Both the position numbers and the translations under genes were made by a program. The notes beneath the pieces are model-generated. The model was given only the letters and a program-made list of their open reading frames with translations, was not told the DNA's origin and searched no databases. Below, in pieces: positions 22,959 to 31,011 of a stretch of DNA of 32,715 nt (its first letter is position 1; each line of letters opens with the position of its first letter). The stretch lies in the NCBI GenBank assembly GCA_016787925.1, contig JAEUSK010000301.1, forward strand, positions 1-32,715, in the 5' to 3' direction. This DNA is from a bacterium (lineage in GTDB: Bacteria; CLD3; SB21).

Positions 22959-24116
22959 TCATCTCTGAGTTTTTACTCCAAGAAAATCGAGAATTTCTTC
23001 CTTACGCGCCCTTGCGTCGGCGTATCCAAGAGCGATGAGTTCACGGCAATACGCTTGCTCAAAAAGAAGATAACTGGATAAATTTGCTCCGTTGCGGCCG
23101 GCGGCCCCCATACCACGAAGCAGCATTCGCAGTGCCAGCGGCAGTTGATGAACATGTTTTGTTGCTATCGGCTCGATATCTCGGCTGGGACTAATCCAAA
23201 ACGTGTCGACTTTACGCAGCGTGTTTGCTCCGTCTTTCAAATATTCTTTCGGAATATGACTGACGGTGTGATTAATCCGGTGCAGCAACTCAAGATCCGT
23301 CTCTATGGCATCAAGAAAAATAGAGTTTAGCATATGGCCGGCGATGCCGGCCAGCGTGGGATATTCCTGGGGCTTCAAACGCTCCACCTGTTCTTTCACT
23401 TTATAACGCACGCCGATAACAAATATACGCTCCGCGCCGAGGTGTAATGCCGGGCTGATCGGCGCCGATTGGCGCACGGAGCCGTCGCCAAAATATTCAC
23501 GATTCAGTCTTACGGCAGAAAAAAACAGCGGAATGGCCGATGATGCCATCAGATGATCCGTCGTGATTTTGCAGGCGCTTCCGAAACGACGTGCGCGTTT
23601 CCACGGCGTGAGCGACTCAATCCCCTGATAGAATGTTACAGACTCGCCGGTGCCATAGCCAAACGCCGTCACGGCAAGCGCGCGTAACGCCCCGGAATCA
23701 ATTGAGGATTGTATCAGATCACAAGGCATTTTTGTCTCCAGCAATTTCCGCAGCGGCGCGCGGTTGAACAGTTCCTGGGGATAACGCCTCCCAAGGCCCG
23801 CCAATGCAAGAGCCGCGAACCAATGTGCCCCCGTAACAAACAAGCCCCATGCATCGGCACGAAACACATGATTCACGTGAAAATTCTTCCATACGAAATT
23901 CAGTTGTTTCACTGCATCGTGAAAATCCCCGGCACGAACGGCTAACGCCGTGGCGTTGATGGCGCCGGCTGACGTCCCGCAAATGATTTTAAAGGGACTT
24001 GGCGTGCCTGGAGGAAGCATGGAGGAAATACCCTTTAAGACGCCAACTTGATATGCGCCGCGGGCGCCGCCGCCCGCCATAACAAGGCCTATAATGGGTT
24101 TTTCATTTTGTTCCAC
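22959..24116 (-). CDS. Patatin-like phospholipase
   Basis: Ser-Asp dyad lipase of 385 aa. The oxyanion motif GGGARG is at 15-20, the nucleophile elbow GTSAG has S49, and the catalytic D211 is in YFGDGSVRQSAP. This completes the patatin active site, so it should hydrolyse fatty acyl esters of lipids. There is no signal peptide and no beta-barrel domain, so it appears cytoplasmic or membrane-associated, unlike T5-type surface patatins. The 3' half contains a helical region ending in a charged tail. It is convergent with the DUF2892 gene and 85 bp downstream of the TrpF-like gene on the same strand. Its lipid substrate is unknown. Confidence 0.93.
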   Translation of the reverse strand: MEQNEKPIIGLVMAGGGARGAYQVGVLKGISSMLPPGTPSPFKIICGTSAGAINATALAVRAGDFHDAVKQLNFVWKNFHVNHVFRADAWGLFVTGAHWFAALALAGLGRRYPQELFNRAPLRKLLETKMPCDLIQSSIDSGALRALAVTAFGYGTGESVTFYQGIESLTPWKRARRFGSACKITTDHLMASSAIPLFFSAVRLNREYFGDGSVRQSAPISPALHLGAERIFVIGVRYKVKEQVERLKPQEYPTLAGIAGHMLNSIFLDAIETDLELLHRINHTVSHIPKEYLKDGANTLRKVDTFWISPSRDIEPIATKHVHQLPLALRMLLRGMGAAGRNGANLSSYLLFEQAYCRELIALGYADARARKEEILDFLGVKTQR

Positions 24117-24201
24117 AGCCGGAATACTCCTGGGATATTAAGACTGAAAATTTGAGGCGAAAAACAGTTCAACCAAAGAACCGTCGAGAAATATTGAATA
24201 A

Positions 24202-24867
24202 TTAGCAGTGCTCAAGGCATTCAAAAAAATCATGCAGCTTTTTTTTATCCAATTTTCCGTTACTCCGGACGCCGCTGCAAACATCTAATGCGAAGGGGCC
24301 AACCTGCAAAACCGCCTCAGCAGCATTTTGCGGATTTAACCCGCCTGCGAGAAATACAGGAATATCCACAATTTCTCGAATCTTCCGGCTGATCTCCCAA
24401 TTATGGGTCCGTCCTGTTCCTCCAAGTTCTTTCACTTTCAGTTTCTGATTCCCGGAATCTAACAACAACGCATGAACGCCTTTCGCTGCATCTACCGCTT
24501 CTGCAATCGATTCTTCTCCAGTTACGTGAATCACCTGAACGATCTTTATTCCGGGCATTGCTTTCCGCAGATCATCATACGATCCCGCCAAAAGCCTGTC
24601 GCATATCTGAATCGTATTGGTCCCGCACCGCCTATGTTGCAATATGATCTGATCTGCATCCTGTAAACTGGTCAAAAGAAATGTTGCGACGGATGGCGGC
24701 ACGAAATCCGCAATATCAGCAATCGTCGTTTCACTGATAACACCCGGTCCGCTGGGCATAGCGGACACCAGCCCCAAAGCCGATGCGCCGGCATCCATAG
24801 CCATTTGGGCCTCGCTTACGGACTGGATGCAGCAGATTTTAACTCTTGTTTTATTCGAGCGGTCCAT
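24202..24867 (-). CDS. Phosphoribosylanthranilate isomerase-like protein (divergent TrpF)
   Basis: A TIM-barrel protein of 221 aa with the TrpF framework: the catalytic Cys (C12) in VKICCIQS and the catalytic Asp (D136) in ALLLDSGNQ. GGTGRTHNWEIS, FLAGGLNPQNAAEAV and LDVCSGVRSNGKLD are the phosphate-binding and C-terminal motifs. It differs from classical TrpF: after strand 1 the usual KICG is KICC, and the SPR motif is replaced by MPSGPGVIS. The gene stands alone, with no trp neighbours, so a role outside tryptophan synthesis is possible. I therefore leave the symbol empty. Confidence 0.85.
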   Translation of the reverse strand: MDRSNKTRVKICCIQSVSEAQMAMDAGASALGLVSAMPSGPGVISETTIADIADFVPPSVATFLLTSLQDADQIILQHRRCGTNTIQICDRLLAGSYDDLRKAMPGIKIVQVIHVTGEESIAEAVDAAKGVHALLLDSGNQKLKVKELGGTGRTHNWEISRKIREIVDIPVFLAGGLNPQNAAEAVLQVGPFALDVCSGVRSNGKLDKKKLHDFFECLEHC

Positions 24868-25315
24868 AAATTATTTTATTACAATGTACAATTTCATTTT
24901 GATGATTCCACACTAAAATTTTTGATTGCGGCTGACCATTAATTATAAAAGAAAAAACTTGACTCCGGACCAATTCTATCGTATTATTCTCCGGCTTTAG
25001 ACCTTTCTGTTAGTTGACATTTCTATGTTTTCTGCGCAATGACCCCCGCGGTTATTGCGTCTTGTCCGATTATTACAGTACCTACCGGGTTGGCTGGCTC
25101 ATTTTTCTTGCCGGACTAACTCCTCACTTTTGCTGAAACCCTTGCGTTGCAGCGAAAGAAATTCAGATTAAGACAAAACCATTATCAGATCTTGGCGCTA
25201 GTAGGTGTACGTACCCGAAATGTGCTCGAACTAAAGTTTAATATCTCTATTTTTAGGTTTCTCACTATTTAAATAACTTACCTAATGACTATCTAATGAG
25301 GAGGAGAAGGATCTC
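24868..25315. other. Long gene-free leader (448 bp) with possible structured RNA
   Basis: No credible reading frame. From about 25034 to 25158 three hairpins follow each other (see findings). A further candidate long-range pairing joins ACCTAC at 25080-25085 to GTAGGT at 25201-25206. The region ends in an AT-rich stretch and a strong SD (GAGGAGGAGAAGG) just before the ATG at 25316. It likely carries the promoter and 5' untranslated region of the BNR protein, and perhaps the promoter of the divergent TrpF gene. Confidence 0.55.
25034..25158 (+). ncRNA. Candidate structured leader RNA (three consecutive hairpins)
   Basis: Hairpin 1 (25034-25060): CGCAATGACC with GGTTATTGCG, 10 bp including one G-U. 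Hairpin 2 (25089-25120): GTTGGCTGGC with GCCGGACTAAC, about 10 bp with one bulged A and G-U pairs. Hairpin 3 (25127-25158): CTTTTGCTG with CAGCGAAAG, 9 bp with one G-U. The density is unusual for random AT-rich DNA. No known riboswitch signature was recognised, so this is a proposal only; the strand is assumed from the downstream gene. Confidence 0.3.
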
Positions 25316-28300
25316 ATGAGAAAAGTTACTCACCTGTTGGCAGCGGCTCTTATCTTTTTGGCCGCAATCACATCGGGCAACCAAGCCCAGGAACAGAGGG
25401 CGGGCAACGCGCCCGGCTGGATCGAACCTGAAAATAACTTCAGGGATGTCCAGAAAGAATTTGAACAATTTTGGACGGGAAAGGACGTGTCGAACCGGGA
25501 GGTTGTGAAAGGCACCGGATTCAAACAATTTAAGCGTTACGAATGGTTTTGGCAGAGTCGTTTGGACGCCTCAGGGAAGTTTAATCCAGAACTCATCTGG
25601 CAGGCCCGTCAGGAAAAAATGCGGAATTTTCCAAACTCCTGGTTTGCGAAGGGTAAAGGACTCGGAAAATCCAGCGCGATCATGGTGAACAGCTCTAACT
25701 GGACAAACCTAGGTCCACAAACATCGATTCCTTCCGGCGGCGGAGCGGGACGGGTCAACTGCATCGTTTTTGATCCGACCAATTCCAACACCATTTACGT
25801 AGGTTCACCGGGCGGCGGCTTATGGAAAACCACGAATGGCGGAACTACGTGGACCACTAATACTGACGAGCTGGGAACACTCGGCGTATCGTCGCTTGCT
25901 ATTGACCCGACAAATACAAGTATTATGTATCTAGGCACAGGCGACGGCGATGCCGGTGACACGTATTCGCTCGGCGTATTGAAATCAATCGACGGCGGCG
26001 CTACGTGGAATACAACGGGATTGAGCTGGACGGCAAGCCAGACCTTCAGGATCAGCAAACTTATTATTCACCCGACGAATACGAGCATATTAGTCGCAGC
26101 TACCAGCAACGGAATTTATAAGACGACAAACGCAGGCACTACCTGGACGCAAGTTCTGACAGGAAATTTCAAAGACCTCGAAATCGATCCCTCGAATGCA
26201 GCCGTGTGGTACGCAGGACGTTACGGGAGTGGAACTGCGGCTATTTTTAAATCGACGAACACGGGAGATACCTGGACGCAATTAACATCAGGCCTTCCGG
26301 CCAGCGGCGTATACCGTGTCGCCATAGCAGTGGCTCCATCCTCTCCTTCAACGCTGTATGCCTTGTATTGTAATAACATCGCTAACGATTACGGTTTGTA
26401 TGGCGTATATAAGACAACCAACAGCGGCACGACATGGACGCAAGTCAAAGGCGCTACATCACCTAATTTATTAGGCTGGAACAGCAATGGCGGCGATACA
26501 GGCGGTCAAGGCTGGTATGATCTCTGTATTACCGTATCCCCAACCGATGCGAATAATGTATATACCGGCGGCGTCAATATATGGCGTTCGACCAACGGCG
26601 GCACCACGTGGACGATCAACGCACATTGGACGGGATCGGGCGCATCTTACGCTCACGCGGATCATCATGCTATCGAATTCTTGCCGGGCAGCGGAACGAC
26701 TCTTTTCAGTGGCAACGACGGCGGATTCTTTAAAACAACAAATAATGGAACGACCTGGACGGATTTCAGCAATGGGCTTGGCATTCATCAATACTATCGG
26801 ATCGGCGCTTCAAAAACCAATGCGAGCATAGTACTCGGCGGCGCACAGGATAACGGCACGGACCGTTATAACGCCGGGAGCTGGACGCGTATCATCGGCG
26901 GCGACGGCATGGAATGCGCCGTAGACTTTACAAATGCCAACATTCAATACGGCGCCTTATATTATGGCAATATTTACCGCACAACAACCGGCGGAACTCC
27001 GACGGACATGGCCGACCCAACAGAAGACGGCGCTTGGGTTACACCCTATGTTCTTAATCCGTTGGTCAATACAACGATGTATTATGCGACGATGACAAGA
27101 GTGTACCGCAGCACGAATGTGACCAACACGACACCAACGTGGGCATCCATCAGCAGTGCAGCATTGGGTACTACGGCGGATCCTCTTACCGTATTAGCCG
27201 TCGCGCCGTCGAACGGAACTACCATGATTACGGCTAACGCCGCGAACGCATGGAAAGGAGTATTCGGCGGAAGCACCTGGACGTGGACCAGTTTATCCGG
27301 CTCCGGCCTTCCTGCGGGTGTCACGTATGTTGCATTTCACCCGACAGATCCTAATACTATTTGGGCAACCATAGGCGGTTTTACGGCCGGCAACAAAGTT
27401 TTCAAAACCGTCAATGGCGGAACGTCATGGACCAACATATCCACGTCGCTGCCTAACGTACCGGCCAACTGCGTCGCCGTTCATCCCACAACACCAAATG
27501 ACGTGTATATCGGCATGGACCTTGGCGCATTTTATTCCTCAGACGGCGGCACAACCTGGGAAGCTTATGATACCGGGCTTCCGAATGTGATTGTCAACGA
27601 ACTGGAAATTCACGTCAGCGCCGGTAAGATCCGTGCTGCGACATACGGACGCGGTCTATGGGAATCGCCTTTACAGACTACCGCTCCGACGAATTCCGTG
27701 ACCGTTACAGCTCCCAATGGCGGAGAAAATCTCACTGCAGGAACTTCCGCTAACATTACATGGACAAGCACCGGAACCATAGCGAACGTGAAGCTGGAAT
27801 ACTCGACTGACGGTGGAACAAACTATACCGTCATTTCTGCCTCTACTGCCAATGACGGATCAGAAGCATGGACTGTTCCGAGTACCGCAACGACGCAAGG
27901 CCGTGTGCGCGTATCCGATGCATTAAACGCCGCAACGAACGACATCAGCAATGCGAACTTCACGATTACCGTTGCTCCGACGAATTCCGTGACCGTCACA
28001 GCCCCAAATGGCGGAGAAAATCTGACAGGCGGAAATTCCACTACTATTACTTGGACGAGCACGGGCACTATCGCCAATGTGAAACTGGAATATTCGCTTG
28101 ACGGCGGAACAAACTATACCGTTATTTCTGCGTCAACTGCCAACGACGGGACGGAATCCTGGACGGTTCCGAGTTCTGCAACAACACAAGGCCGTGTACG
28201 CGTTTCCGATGCATTAAACGCCGCAACGAATGACATCAGTAATGCGAACTTCACCATTACGGTTCCGTCCGGAGGTTATGCGGCTCTGCCGTATACGTTT

Positions 28301-29452
28301 GGATTTGAAACGGCGCTCGACGCGTACTGGGCAACGTCAAGCAGTAATAGTTTCGGCCGCATTTTACGAACGACGGCAAATGCGCCGCATAGCGGGAGTT
28401 ACCACCTCACCATGGATGTCACTACGGATAACAACTACTCCGAGAATCATGCCGATCTGAAAGTCAATTTATCCGGATATACCAATGCGACTCTGTCGTT
28501 TTGGTGGAAGGATTTCGGCGATGAGAATCATGCCAACGACGGCGTGTATTTCTCAAGTAACGGCGGTTCGACTTTTACAAAAGTCTATACATTCCTGCCG
28601 GCATCTTACAGTACCGTTTACACACAATTCACTCTCGACATCGATGCGCTGTGCGCATCCAATAGTTTGACCATGACGAGTACTTTTGTGATTCGTTTTC
28701 AACAATATGATAATTACAGGATCACAACGGACGGTATGTCGTTTGACGATATCAGCGTTACCGGCACCACCGGCGGCGGAACGCCTCCGATCACGGCAGA
28801 GAGTGAAGACAACGGCGCGTCGACCAGCGCGGACGGGCCTGTCGGAACGGGCGTGGCGGTCAGCGGCAGCGTCTCAAGCACGACTGATAACGACTGGTAT
28901 TATTTTGACGTAAGTACTGCAGGCAATGTTGGAGTGACGTTGGCCATTACCGGCACAGCCGACTTAGACTGGTATATGTATAATTCGGCGTTGACGGAAG
29001 TCGCTCGCGGCTACACGGTTAATAATCCTGAAACAGGAAATTACACTGCCGCAGTTGGGCGATACTATGTTAAGGTTAACGGCTATTCAGGCGCAACGGC
29101 AGCCTACACTCTGACGTTAAGCGGCGGATTGGCGCAGGTTGCACGTGGCGGCCAAAAAGGACAAGCCATTCCGGTTAAACTCACTCTCGACCAGAACTAC
29201 CCGAATCCTTTTAATCCGACAACCTCGATACGTTTTGGAATTCCAAAGGAAGGCCATGTATCCCTGAAGATTTATAATATACTTGGCCAGGAAATCCGGT
29301 CTTTGATCAACGAGAACCGGAAGGCGGGTAATTATGATGAACTGTGGGATGGCCGCAACCAGTTCGGCGTTGCAGTGTCCAGCGGAATCTATATTTATCG
29401 TCTACAGGCGGGCAATGAAATTGTCACGCGAAAGATGAATTTCCTGAAATAA
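25316..29452 (+). CDS. Giant secreted BNR/VPS10-like repeat protein with T9SS sorting domain
   Basis: Exported surface protein of 1378 aa. A signal peptide covers about 1-24. From about residue 125 to 790 a beta-propeller of repeated Asp-box/BNR units carries NGGTTWT-type motifs (KTTNGGTTWT, STNGGTTWT, SDGGTTWE). Residues 790-983 are two nearly identical 97-aa beta-sandwich repeats starting NSVTVTAPNGGENL. About 984-1160 is a jelly-roll/MAM-like segment, and 1160-1275 a pre-peptidase C-terminal (PPC) domain (DNDWYYFDVSTAG). The last 90 residues are a type IX secretion sorting domain (NYPNPFNPTTSIRF, SLKIYNILGQEI, GIYIYRLQAG). It resembles sortilin- and xyloglucanase-type BNR proteins; binding or glycan cleavage is possible, but no catalytic residues are proven. 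SD GGAGGAG precedes the ATG. Confidence 0.93.
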   Translation: MRKVTHLLAAALIFLAAITSGNQAQEQRAGNAPGWIEPENNFRDVQKEFEQFWTGKDVSNREVVKGTGFKQFKRYEWFWQSRLDASGKFNPELIWQARQEKMRNFPNSWFAKGKGLGKSSAIMVNSSNWTNLGPQTSIPSGGGAGRVNCIVFDPTNSNTIYVGSPGGGLWKTTNGGTTWTTNTDELGTLGVSSLAIDPTNTSIMYLGTGDGDAGDTYSLGVLKSIDGGATWNTTGLSWTASQTFRISKLIIHPTNTSILVAATSNGIYKTTNAGTTWTQVLTGNFKDLEIDPSNAAVWYAGRYGSGTAAIFKSTNTGDTWTQLTSGLPASGVYRVAIAVAPSSPSTLYALYCNNIANDYGLYGVYKTTNSGTTWTQVKGATSPNLLGWNSNGGDTGGQGWYDLCITVSPTDANNVYTGGVNIWRSTNGGTTWTINAHWTGSGASYAHADHHAIEFLPGSGTTLFSGNDGGFFKTTNNGTTWTDFSNGLGIHQYYRIGASKTNASIVLGGAQDNGTDRYNAGSWTRIIGGDGMECAVDFTNANIQYGALYYGNIYRTTTGGTPTDMADPTEDGAWVTPYVLNPLVNTTMYYATMTRVYRSTNVTNTTPTWASISSAALGTTADPLTVLAVAPSNGTTMITANAANAWKGVFGGSTWTWTSLSGSGLPAGVTYVAFHPTDPNTIWATIGGFTAGNKVFKTVNGGTSWTNISTSLPNVPANCVAVHPTTPNDVYIGMDLGAFYSSDGGTTWEAYDTGLPNVIVNELEIHVSAGKIRAATYGRGLWESPLQTTAPTNSVTVTAPNGGENLTAGTSANITWTSTGTIANVKLEYSTDGGTNYTVISASTANDGSEAWTVPSTATTQGRVRVSDALNAATNDISNANFTITVAPTNSVTVTAPNGGENLTGGNSTTITWTSTGTIANVKLEYSLDGGTNYTVISASTANDGTESWTVPSSATTQGRVRVSDALNAATNDISNANFTITVPSGGYAALPYTFGFETALDAYWATSSSNSFGRILRTTANAPHSGSYHLTMDVTTDNNYSENHADLKVNLSGYTNATLSFWWKDFGDENHANDGVYFSSNGGSTFTKVYTFLPASYSTVYTQFTLDIDALCASNSLTMTSTFVIRFQQYDNYRITTDGMSFDDISVTGTTGGGTPPITAESEDNGASTSADGPVGTGVAVSGSVSSTTDNDWYYFDVSTAGNVGVTLAITGTADLDWYMYNSALTEVARGYTVNNPETGNYTAAVGRYYVKVNGYSGATAAYTLTLSGGLAQVARGGQKGQAIPVKLTLDQNYPNPFNPTTSIRFGIPKEGHVSLKIYNILGQEIRSLINENRKAGNYDELWDGRNQFGVAVSSGIYIYRLQAGNEIVTRKMNFLK
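27683..28264 (+). repeat. Tandem duplication of a 291-bp coding unit
   Basis: Two adjoining 291-bp (97-codon) copies, 27683-27973 and 27974-28264, encode two nearly identical beta-sandwich domains in the BNR protein. Both begin GCTCCGACGAATTCCGTG (the first copy is preceded by the ACC of the propeller end) and share APNGGENL, TITWTSTGTIANVKLEYS and RVRVSDALNAATND. Differences are mostly silent or conservative, so the duplication is young or maintained by gene conversion. Confidence 0.88.
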
Positions 29453-29465
29453 TTTCTGCTCGAAC

Positions 29466-29505
29466 AAAAAAACACCCGTACGTTTTAAACGTACGGGTGT
29501 TTTTA
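29466..29505. terminator. Strong bidirectional terminator after the BNR protein
   Basis: Arms AAACACCCGTACGTTT and AAACGTACGGGTGTTT pair perfectly over about 16 bp, with A run before and T run after. It follows the stop codon by about 15 bp and could serve both strands; the minus-strand Omp85-like gene ends at 29619. Confidence 0.92.
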
Positions 29506-29618
29506 TTTTATGGTATTTGCGAAGCTGAGATATTCATTCTTCAGCCAACAACAGCAGCTTCCGTGCTAATCAAATAAACGATCTGCTTAAATCTGCGGGA
29601 GATGTATTCTTTCTAACC

Positions 29619-30764
29619 CTAAAAGGCTTCACCGATGGCAATCGTCGGATACGCCGATTTTTTGCCCACGGCAATATCCAGTCGAATGCATGACTTCGTC
29701 CGCTGGTCGATGGTAAAACGAATTCCAAATCCTACCGAATATTTTAGTTCTTGTAATCTGAAATCTTTAACATCATGCGCGACATCTCCATAGCCGCCAA
29801 AACCTGCAGCACTGATTCTCCAGAACAGCGGCATGCGGTATTCTGCCTGAAAAGCAAGCATGTGGCGGTCGCGATATCTGGCAGGATAATACCCCCGCAT
29901 CAATCCGTCACTGCCAAACAATGACATTTTGTAGTAAGGGGGATTAAAGCCGATCAAACTCATGTAAGCTTGATACGCAATAACATGATTTTCAAACGGT
30001 GAGAAATATTGGCGGACATCGGCAACAAATCTGACGAAGTTGTAATCGCTTCCCAAAGTTGCATGGAACGGAATCAGTGAATATTGCTGATATTTGCCGC
30101 GCGTAGGATAAATTTTACTGTCTCTCGAATCGTAGTCTGCGCTGGCACCCAGCCCGGACGAAAAGCCGGACTTCTCACCGGGAATTTTCAGGTTTTCGAA
30201 ATAGCCGTTGGCTTCGCTCTCCACCACCCTGCTATAATCAAATTCGGTAACTAATCCTATCTGCAGATGTGGACGAACGGTTTTAGACAATTTCGCGCGA
30301 AACGCCAGTGTTTTTGGAGTATATTCCTCATAGGTTGAATCTGTTGTGTTATTCCCGATGCCAAAAAACAGATTAAACCATTCGGTGTAACTCCCCGTTG
30401 TCTGAAAGTGCCATCGGTCCTTGCTCCAGTGATTTTCATAACTCAGCGTGATGTCGGACTGGCTGCGCTGCGTATATACAGCATAGACGGATACGACCGA
30501 CGGAGACGGCGTACTGTCGCGCACGCTTTTGTACATCGTGTAGCCCACGGATCCGCCGCCCATTAACCTTGTTTGCGGAGTCCAGAAAATGATCGGAAAG
30601 TAGAATAATTTGTTTTTCTTCTGCACAAGAGAATCCGCTTCATCCTGCGCAAATGAAACGGAGGTTGCTGATTGAAGAAGCAAAAGAATGGCAATCAGAA
30701 TGTATAGAATCGGGCTCGGCCGCATAAATAAAAAAACAAAACATTTATGAATTGACTGACGCAT
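29619..30764 (-). CDS. Omp85-family (BamA/TamA-like) outer-membrane barrel protein
   Basis: A beta-barrel protein of about 381 aa without POTRA domains. The signal peptide (LYILIAILLLLQSATSVSFA) is followed by KNKLFYFPIIFWTPQTRLMGGGSVGY and alternating aromatic strands. The Omp85 hallmark (F/L)xRGY is seen in GSDGLMRGYYPARYRD, and the chain ends in the aromatic GEAF. It resembles single-barrel surface antigen D15-like proteins found in FCB bacteria, which have roles in lipid or protein handling at the outer membrane. The frame extends to a TTG at 30791, but this lies inside a terminator hairpin; ATG at 30764, or 30725 with a textbook signal peptide, is preferred. No good SD is seen for either. 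Confidence 0.85.
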   Translation of the reverse strand: MRQSIHKCFVFLFMRPSPILYILIAILLLLQSATSVSFAQDEADSLVQKKNKLFYFPIIFWTPQTRLMGGGSVGYTMYKSVRDSTPSPSVVSVYAVYTQRSQSDITLSYENHWSKDRWHFQTTGSYTEWFNLFFGIGNNTTDSTYEEYTPKTLAFRAKLSKTVRPHLQIGLVTEFDYSRVVESEANGYFENLKIPGEKSGFSSGLGASADYDSRDSKIYPTRGKYQQYSLIPFHATLGSDYNFVRFVADVRQYFSPFENHVIAYQAYMSLIGFNPPYYKMSLFGSDGLMRGYYPARYRDRHMLAFQAEYRMPLFWRISAAGFGGYGDVAHDVKDFRLQELKYSVGFGIRFTIDQRTKSCIRLDIAVGKKSAYPTIAIGEAF

Positions 30765-30771
30765 AATACGA

Positions 30772-30808
30772 TAAAAAAAATCCCTCCTCAAGTCTAATTA
30801 TGAGGAGG
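30772..30808 (-). terminator. Terminator between the TonB receptor and the Omp85-like gene
   Basis: On the minus strand CCTCCTCA pairs with TGAGGAGG around a 10-nt loop, followed by GATTTTTTTT, an intrinsic terminator. It lies downstream of the TonB receptor and just before the Omp85-like gene, so it would separate the two, or attenuate read-through between them. The AGGAGG in its 3' arm could also be mistaken for an SD. Confidence 0.7.
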
Positions 30809-30869
30809 TTTCGAAATTAACTACTGGACTTGCTATATTTGACTGGACAGAAAGTTGAGCTAAATTGAT

Positions 30870-30950
30870 TAAAACACATACTCAACCCAATGGTCGGCAG
30901 GAACGGAAATTCCAAGGTTTTGCTGCGTTCGATCGCGGGATCGGGTTTTC
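30870..30950 (-). pseudogene. Broken duplicate of a TonB-receptor C terminus
   Basis: On the minus strand this segment reads IERSKTLEFPFLPTIGLSM, nearly identical to the intact receptor's IERSRTLEFPFLPTIGLSM at 31012-31085. It opens immediately after an in-frame TGA at the palindrome border. At the end one base is missing relative to the intact copy (ATGTGTTTT against ATGGTGTTTTAG), so the original stop is lost. It is too short to work and has no start. It is a remnant of a duplicated or paralogous receptor gene. Confidence 0.8.
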
Positions 30951-31007
30951 AACCTCAACCCTGTCCTTCTCCTCGTTGTACAAAGGAGAGGGGACAGGGT
31001 TGAGGTT
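30951..31007. repeat. 57-bp imperfect palindrome between the two receptor 3' ends
   Basis: Outer arms AACCTCAACCCTGTCC and GGACAGGGTTGAGGTT pair perfectly (16 bp), then TCTCCT / AGGAGA after a small internal loop, around TTGTACAA. It resembles the dispersed palindromic repeats (CCT..CTCC..GGAG..AGG type) known from many bacterial genomes. There are no coding features and no obvious target-site duplication. Confidence 0.8.
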
Positions 31008-31011
31008 ATAC

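Noticed and set aside
24868-25315. Known riboswitch or a decayed gene
   Set aside because: No recognised riboswitch signature (cobalamin, TPP, SAM, c-di-GMP) and no stretch of degraded coding sequence could be identified; it is kept only as a structured-leader candidate.
27823-28101. Opposite-strand and shifted frames within the BNR repeats
   Set aside because: They are shadow frames created by the low-complexity, repeated coding sequence on the plus strand.
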